Below, piece after piece: positions 1-9,000 of a DNA stretch of 10,308 nucleotides. Position 1 is the first letter of the stretch. Each line of letters begins with the position of its first letter. This DNA is from Candidatus Woesearchaeota archaeon (lineage in GTDB: Archaea > Nanoarchaeota > Nanoarchaeia > UBA10117 > ARS21). A program made the position numbers and the translations under genes. Below the pieces are notes generated by a model that worked only from the letters and a program-made list of their open reading frames with translations, did not search any database and was not told the DNA's origin. The DNA lies in assembly GCA_002686215.1 (NCBI GenBank), contig NZAU01000084.1:15778-26085 (forward strand). Direction: 5' to 3'.

Positions 1-3000
1 GATGTCTCCAAAGCAACTTATGCTACAAGTTCTAAGAGAGCAGTTGGTTCTATTTCCGATATTCGTATCGTTAATGCTGGCGGTTTCTATAACAGATTAC
101 CTGTTGTATCTGGCATTGAATCTACAAGACAAATTGAACGTGTACAAATCAACGAACCAGGAACTGAATATGCAGTAGGAACTTATAGTGGCGTTCCTAT
201 CAGTGGCGATGGTGAAGGTGGTTTGGTACAGATTACTGTTGCTGATGGCACTGATGCTAAAGGTACAACCATTCCTGGACAGGTTCAATCGGTTCTTGTT
301 ACTTCTCCTGGTAAAGGATATACAACTGCAACTGTTGATATTGACTCTGTTGATGGTATCCTTGGTGCTGGTTTGACAGGATCTGGTGCTGAAGTTACAG
401 TTGTCATTCCTTCCTTCGGAACGGGTGCGTCTATCTTTACTGTTGGTGAAAATGTCGGAAAAATCAAAAAGCTCAAGAATAACAATTTCGGTTACGATTA
501 TCCTCATGACTACACGCTCCGTCCTGAAATTACTTTCCCCATCAATGCTCAGTTAACATCTACTAGCATTCTGGATAGTATTACAGTTACGGATCCTGGT
601 TCTGGATATTCTCAGGCACCTGCTGTTGTCATCACTGGCGGTGGTGGTACTGGTGCAACTGCTGAGTCTACTATCAAGAATGGTCGTCTCGATAAGATTG
701 AAGTCAAAGATCCTGGTGCAGGATACTCTTCAACTCCTACTGTTGAATTGAAGTCTTCGTTCAACTATGTTGTCAACCTTGACTTGGGTCTGCTTCAGTT
801 CTCCTTCCCTCATGGTATTACCAACGGTGCTGAAATCACTCTGAACGTTGTAGATACTGGCGATGGTGCTGAGTTCCCAATTGCAGCAGGTGCTATCGGT
901 AGATTGAATGGTAACACAACATATTACGCTATCACTGGTGCTGCTAACTCCTTGGAAGATGATCAGTTAAAGATCGCTATTACTTCTGCTAACGCAGAAC
1001 TGGGTGATTCTATTACATTTACTAATGCTGGTAATGGTCGCCAGCAAGTTCTGACCACATCTTTTGGTGGTGCTGCAACTGCAAACGTTATCACTTCTAC
1101 CTTCCTTGAGGGTGAATTGGTCTATCAAGGTGATACCTTTGAGACTGCAACTGCACAAGGTTATGTTTCTACAAACAATGGTTGGCAGGTTGGTCCTAGA
1201 ATTGTTAAAATTGTTGACTACACTGGTGAGTTCCAAGAAGGTAGCAATGTAACTGGCGTTATCTCTAAGTCTTCTGGTACTATTAGTAGTTTGAAGATTG
1301 CTAAGGGTGTTCTGGACGTTGGTTCTATTACCAAAACAACGGGTCAGTTTATTGATGACGTTGGCAAACCTTCCGAGATTATTCAGAAGATTCAAGACTC
1401 CTACTATTATCAGGACTTCTCTTACGCTGTTAAGTCTGCTGTATCTATTAGTGAGTGGAAAGATATTCTGATTAAGAACGTTCACCCCGCATCTTTCAAG
1501 GTATTCGGTGAACTGAACCTGAATGAGTATGGTTTCGTTCCTAATAAAGAGACATTCTTCCAGTTAACTAAGTCTGTTGAACTTGCAAGAGAAGCGACTG
1601 TTCCTAACATTCAAAGTTTTGCTCTGGTTGAACCTGTATATACTGCGTTTAACAATACTGAAGTTCTGTTCCGTCAGAAGAGATTGACCTCTTCTGAGAA
1701 CATTTTGACTTCTGTTGTACAGCGTATTGATGATATTGCTAACTTGTTTGATGGACAGAGAACCGCGTTCCCACTGACAGTTGATGGTACTACTGTTGTT
1801 GCGAACGCCAACCAACTCATGATCATCTTAAATGGTGTTGTTCAGACTCCTAATACATCATTTGAAATTATTGGTGATTCCATCGTCTTTGCTGAACCTC
1901 CTTCTCCTCCTGCAAGTGTTAAGTATGTAAACGTATCGATTCAACAAATCAATACTTTCAAATTTACATTCGAGAATGTCAGTGGTATTGAACCTTTAGT
2001 TGGTATGACTTTGGTCGGTACACAGTCTGGTTCTAGACTCACAGTAACAAGTGTTGTTGGTGATGGTTCTGGCACTGGTGGTATCTTTGGTTTCATTGAG
2101 CAAGGTAATGTTGGTGTTCCTCAGTCCCTTGATAACTCAACTCTGACTGGTGGCAGCGGATACACCGATGGAACTTATGTTGCTCAACAAACGTCTTCTT
2201 CGGGCACTGGTATAGGTCTTACAGTTGACTACACTGTAGCAAGTGGTGCAGTAACAAGTGTCACTATTACAACTCCTGGCGTTAGTTATGTTGCTGATGA
2301 AGTTATTTCTATCGGTGCTGGTACTCCTGATCTTTGGGAAGCAGGATATGGATTTGAATTAGGAGAATTGATTACTAATGGTAATCATGTATATCAAGCG
2401 GCAGCAGCAATCCCTGCTTCGCAAGCTGCTCCTGTTCATACATCGGGCACTTCTGATAATTGGACACGTATTGCAGCAGCAGGAACTAACTTTATTCCTG
2501 GATCTGACGGTAAGTTGACAAGCACTGTCTTTAGTGGAACTCCTGCAACTATTGAGATTGGAACTGCATCTGGATTCAGCGTTGCTGAACTCTGTACAGT
2601 TGGTGCAACTGGATACGCTGCTAACCTGGAGTCTATTTCTCCTGTTACAAACTTGGGTCTGTTTAACTTCAATGAGCAAGTTTCAAACCTGGATGGTGAT
2701 ATTGCAGTTGTTGAAGAAGTCAACCTCGAAACTGGTGAGAATACACCTATTGCTGAACTGAGATATACCATTGGTGCTGGTACAACTTCTATTGAAGTTA
2801 AAGATCCCGATGCTGTTGCAGATACTTTTGTTCCTGCAAGTGAGTTTACTGTTGGTGCCAACTATCAGTTAGGTTCTGAGATTTTCAGAGTTGATAGTGT
2901 CACTGTTGGTACTGAATCTACAGTTCTTGGTGTTACTAGAGGTGTTCTTCAGACTACAGCGATTGCTCACCAAGAGGATGCTCCCATGTACAGCACGGAC

Positions 3001-6000
3001 ATCCAAATCACTAATGAGTTGGCATTGAGCAAGACAGTTGGTACATATCAGTCTAAACCTGGTCTGTATGACATTCAACTCAATGACGTTATTATTGGTG
3101 CTTCTTCTGGTGTTGTTGCGAGAATTACTGCAACCTCTGCATATCAGGATCCCGTTACCAATGAATTCATTGAACAGGTTAATATTTCTGATGGTTCTTC
3201 GTTCTTCGGTCTGCTCTTCAACAGATTGACTTCTCAGACATATCCTAACATCGTTCTTGACAACATTTCTAAGTCTCAAATCAATATTGTTGATTTTACA
3301 GATAACTCAAGTGATTTTGATTCTAAGTTCCCTGGAAACGAGTTCATTAGCAACTATGTCATTCCTTATGACAATGCTGTAGGAACTTTCACTGCTGGAG
3401 AGAACATTCGCAACTATAAGATCGATTATAGTAACGTCACTGGTGTATTCTCTGGTAGCGAAGATCTTGTTACTAGAAAGGTCACCTTCGACGACAAGCA
3501 AGGTTCTGGATTCCTTCAGATCGGTCAAATTATCAGAACTACTGATACTAAGGGTGAAGTTATTGGTTATAACCAGGCAAGAGGTAAGATCTACATTGGT
3601 AAGATTGGTAGAACACAATCCACTGGTGCAGATTATTTCACATTCACTTGGACTGCTGGAGCGTCACTCAACACATATCATAAGAAGTTTGGAAGTGCCT
3701 CTTTGGCACTTTCTCCTGGTCTTTCGGATCATGCTTTCCAGAGTGGTGTAACTAATGCTATCACTGCTGGTGGTGGTGCTACAGGTTCTTATACTGCCGC
3801 TACAGGCACTACATATGATCCTGCAACAGGCACGATGGTTATCGAGATCGGTAATCACACTCTGACCACTTCTAACACTGTAACGATCGCTGATGAAGGA
3901 ATCGTATTCAGATGTTCTCAAGATAACAACACAACAAATAAAGCATACCCAAGAGCAACTGATCCTGCATCTGGAACTGCTCGTAACATTACTGCAGTTA
4001 CCTCTACAACGATTACAATAAACGTTGGTGCTGTTCCTGTTGATGAATACGTTACTTCAACGTCTTCTGGCGAACTTGCACTTGGAACTGGTGCAATGAC
4101 TAAGGAACTTTGGGTCAAACCTTTTGCTGTTTCAGTCACTGGCACCAAGACACTCCTTGATTTCCGTGCTACATCGACAGATTCGCAGCGTGGTCGTCTG
4201 TATCTTGAAGCGGGTCAAGTTCGCTATAACGTCAATGGAGTTGATATTGTAACTTCTGGTTTGACTACTCTTTCTGATAACGTTTGGTATCACATCGCTA
4301 TCGTTCGTTCTGCAACCACTGCTGGTGGTATCAAACTGTACATTGATGGCGTTGAGAGAGGATCGGGAACTGATGCAACTAATTATTCGGGTGCAAATGT
4401 TAGAATCGGCGCTGATCTCACTGGCGCAAATATCTTTGCTGGATACATTGATGAGATTCGTGTTTCTAATACTAACCGCTACACCGCTGCATTTACTGCT
4501 CCTACAGGAATGTTCCAAGGTGATGCAAACACTAAATTGTTGCTTCACTTCGATGGTTCATATGGAGACGCCTATGTTGCTGATTGGTCTGGTAGTGAGT
4601 CCTTCACGAATGGTGAAGAATTCAATAACGATGTAATTGCTGCAACCTGGAGAGCAAACTCTGCCAACCTGCCTGCTGGTTTCGCTGGTAAGACTCACAG
4701 ATACTATGATGCAGCAGATCTGCTTGAGAGAAACAAAGATATGCTTGCTAAAGAAGTTGTCGCACAACTTCAAGCACAGTATCCATCACTCACTATTCCT
4801 GGTGGTGCAGTCAATTGTGAAGATGATATTCGTGATGTCTGCTCGGCACTGGTTGAAGACCTTCGTAATGGTTCTAATAGTCATATCTGGGATGCTTCGG
4901 CACTTTATGTCGATAGATCTTCGACTCCTGTTACCTTGCGCCATATTGAGACTGAAATTACTGAAACTGTCTGGGCATACGATAGGTTGAAGGCACTGCT
5001 GCCATTTATCACAAATAATACTCCTATCAATATCACTGGTTCTCATGGTTTGAAGCAGAGATATGATGTTACTATTACTGATTCTAATAATAATACATTT
5101 ACAACATACACCCCATCCGCAGCAACATATGATCCTGCAACTGGCGATCTGGTTCTTACCATCGGCACCCACTCTTTGACAACTCAATCTCTTATTACCA
5201 TTGAGCGCGAGTCTCTCGTCTTTACTTGTGCTGATGATGGAAATGAAAGACAGATTGCATATCCTGACAAAGGTAATGTCGATGTATATGATCAGGTTCT
5301 GAAACCCACTCAGTATGATGCAACTACAATCACGGTTAACGTTGGTGCTTCTCCTGCTAACCAGCAATATGCACACACATTTGTTTCTGCTGGATCTGGT
5401 GCTGTTAGACAACTGAACTACACCGCTAATGATTGTCTTGATGTTAATGCTACGCTTGGTAACCTCATTGATATCCTCACTGATACTCTTGAGCAAGCAA
5501 ATGCTGGTACTCCTGTTGATCACCTGGGCACCATCACTAGAGTTGAACCTGCGTATGAGTTCATCGGTGGTGCAATTGATGCATTCTTAGAGGTTCCATT
5601 CACATCAACTTATCATGATGCAACTGAAGATGAACTGTATACTAATAGAATTGATGCTTCTTCTCGTTACAGATTCCGTGATGCTGCAAATCTAATCAAC
5701 GCCAACTCTCCCGTTATTGTTGATAAAGCAGCAGCAGATATGCTGACCAGATATCCTGATCTGGCAACTGAGATGCCTAGAAATACTACATTGACTAGCG
5801 AAGGTACTCAAAGCACTGCTGGTACAGATCGCTGTAAGACTGACCTGGCATTGATTCTGCAAGCAATCTCGGATGATATTCGTGATGGTGGTAACCAGAA
5901 GAGTGTTGAGGCAGCAAGTTTCTACCTCGACAACAATAACGAACTACAGCATATTCGTCTGCAAGTTTGGCAGTCTGTATATGCTCACGATCGTCTTGCA

Positions 6001-9000
6001 TTCTATGCTAAGCAAGCAGTCACTGGCGACCTGACTTATGATAATACTGATAATATTATTGTTGGTGATTGGGGTATCACAAATGATCCTGGCGGTTGTG
6101 CAGATGTCAAGTCTGCAATTGATACTCTAGTAACGACGATCAATGATATGATCGCTCCTACTGGCAATGATTTTGCTATCGGTGGTGATAGACTTTACTT
6201 TAACAAAGATTATATCGCTGAAGAAATTATTGGTCGCACCAATGAGTATCTGACATATAATGTTGAGGGTCAAAATATTACAGTTTATAGTTTCGATAGT
6301 GCTAAATGTGAAAGAGATATCAAGTTGCTCATCGATGCAATTATCTCCGATCTTCAAACTGGCGGTACTAATAGCACCATCAGAAACATGGAGAAGTATC
6401 TCGATGCAAATGGTATCTTGAACTATATTGAAGAAGAACTGCTTCCTACAATCTATGCCTTTGAGCAAATTAGAGATCTGGGTGAAAAAGCAATTCGTAA
6501 TCTCTTGTATGCTGGTGGAACTACTGTAACAGGTGATCAGTATGCTGCAGGTTATACTGATGAGTCTGCTTATCGTGATAGTGAGACTCCAGTCAACATC
6601 GATGAAGTTGTTTGGAGACTTCGTGATCTGGTTGATATCGTCACTAATGGTCTCAATCCTGGCACGGATCTTGCACGTGATGCAGTTAGAAACTTCTACT
6701 ACAACCTGAGATACTATCAAAATGAAATTGGCGCAAGAGTCAACTCTCAGTTTGGTCCTAACACCTGGATTTATGATGAGTTCTTACAAGAAACTGCAAA
6801 CAATATTGCAACTGACGTTCTCACCACACCTAGAGAGTTCACTCAAGCTAGAACAATCAACCTAGCAAATATCAACGGTGATTTCCAAGTCGGTGAAACA
6901 ATTAATATCACTGCTGGTGGAAGTGGTAGTGCAACAGTTCTTGAATTTGATAGACCAAATCAAACGCTGTATGTCGGTGATGTTACGGGCAATTTCTCGT
7001 ACAACCAGACACTGACTGGTGCTACTTCTGGTGCAACTGCACAAGTTGCGTCTGGTCAGGGTTCTACATTCTTCGGTGGAAGCAACTCCTATATCAGAAC
7101 AACCAACTCCTTCTTGCCTGAGATTGGTAATGGTACGTTCACTATGGAAGCATGGATCCGTCGTATTAGAACGGATAGTTCCTTCATTGTTTCTGGTTCT
7201 AATCAGAACAACTTCAACTTCTATATTGGCACTGGTACGAGCAATATTGGTTTCTGGGCAGGAAATACTTCTAACTGGATCAACCAGAATAGTTCACCTG
7301 TTCCAATGGATACTAACTGGCACCATGTTGCTATTGTTAGAGAAGGAACTGGCACAAATGAGACTGCTCTCTACGTTGATGGTAAACTGGCACTCTTTAG
7401 CACCATTAGCACATTCTGGAACAATTCTGAACTGCTATACATTGGTGGTAATGTTTCCAATAATGAATATGCAGACGGTTACATTTCCGATTTCCGTATC
7501 ACAACATCTGTTGTATATACAAGGAATAATGAAACTACTATCGGTACACAAATGTTCTCTCCACCAGCGAGAGCATATGTCGCTGGTGATGATGTAAACA
7601 CACTGATCTTAACTACTCAGGGTACTCCTCTGCAGGATAACGGTCCTTCGGCAAGAGCGTTGACTATCATTAACGCTTATCCTAACCCCGTTTCTCCTTT
7701 CGGTTTCTTCCCTGGTATTTCTAGTGCATACAACTGGTTTACCACACCTAGCAACGTTGAGATTCTTGCACAGGCAAGAGCAACTCAGTCTCCGATTCAA
7801 TCGGGAACTCCTTCTACTAATCTGTGGACAAATCCTGAGAATCTACCTACCAGTTATTCCTCTTATAACGTTGGTTGGAGAACAAACTTCGCTGCTGCAC
7901 CTGATGGCACGATTACTGCCGATAAGATGTATGGAACGAGTGCAAATGCTCAACACTTTGTATACAGAAATTACAATCTGACTGCTTATCAAACGTTTGA
8001 TAGCATCAGTGGTAATCCTGGTACATACAGATTCTCGGGCGCAAATGAAACATTTGACTCTGGTTATCCTGGTATTACTGAACAGCAACAGTTCACTCTG
8101 TCTGCATTCTTCAAGAGAGCAGAACTTGATACTTTCAACTTCATGTTCTCCTTTGACCAACAGACTAAGAATATTAACTTCAATGTGAACTTGACCACAG
8201 GTACTATTGAACCGACTTCTGTATCCAGTAGTCCTGGTATTACCCTTGATGATTATGGCATCACTCCTGTTGGTAATGACTGGTTCCGTGTACACGCAAC
8301 AGCATCCTTCGGTTATGGTATTCAGAATGCCTATATGGACTTTGCTCTGAGCAATCGTGCTGTCGCGCCTATCTACAACCAGAGAGGTATTTACATCTGG
8401 GGTGTTAAACTGAATCAAGGTCCTCTGGATCCTTATCAAGCAGTTTCTGGTCAACTCTTCTATGCTAACTCTGAATATAATATCAAGACGTATGCTCTGG
8501 ATCTACTCCAGACATTCATGATTCAGGCGTTGGACGATACTCTGACGAGTCCTTCTGGAACATCGAGTTCTGAATCCTTCTACGGTGATGGTGCTGGTAA
8601 TGCATATTATCACGGTGCTTCTACTCTTTATAGTACGGAAGAGTTCTCGCAGTTGATTCGTTACGGTCTTGCGATTATTAAAAATCAACTTGGTGATGAT
8701 ACTTACTACACAAATATCACGCAAAATAATGGCGTTGGATTTGGTATTAAGACTTATGGTGATAGAGATCTTCCCGTAGGTATTAGAGGTGGTCTGCAGC
8801 AGGCAGATTGGATTTATAGTCTTGGCACGGATGCATATGCTGAAATGTCTCTCCTCACCGAGAATAAGGGCGAAGTTGTTCAGGTCTACCAGAGATTTAG
8901 AATTGATGGTGATATTACTGATGGTCCATTCACCATGGGCGAGACTGTTAGCAAGCAGGGTGCTCCTTCAATCACTGGTGTTGTTTATGGATTCCATGAA

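Noticed and set aside
4786..5523. 245-codon open frame on the minus strand
   Set aside because: Antisense to the helical repeat and TYDPATG module, whose plus-strand reading has clear repeated domains. The antisense product has a typical shadow composition rich in Ile, Ser, Arg and Cys.
6127..6720. 197-codon open frame on the minus strand
   Set aside because: Antisense to helical units 2-3 and Ile/Ser/Thr/Cys-rich; a shadow.
7019..7597. 192-codon open frame in plus frame 2
   Set aside because: Overlaps the second LamG-like domain, which is intact in frame 1. The frame 2 product is Leu/Ser-rich because of NCT/GTT codons read out of phase.
7843..8454. 203-codon open frame on the minus strand
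   Set aside because: Antisense to the jelly-roll-like domain. No ribosome binding site or domain is recognised, and it is explained by codon bias of the main frame.
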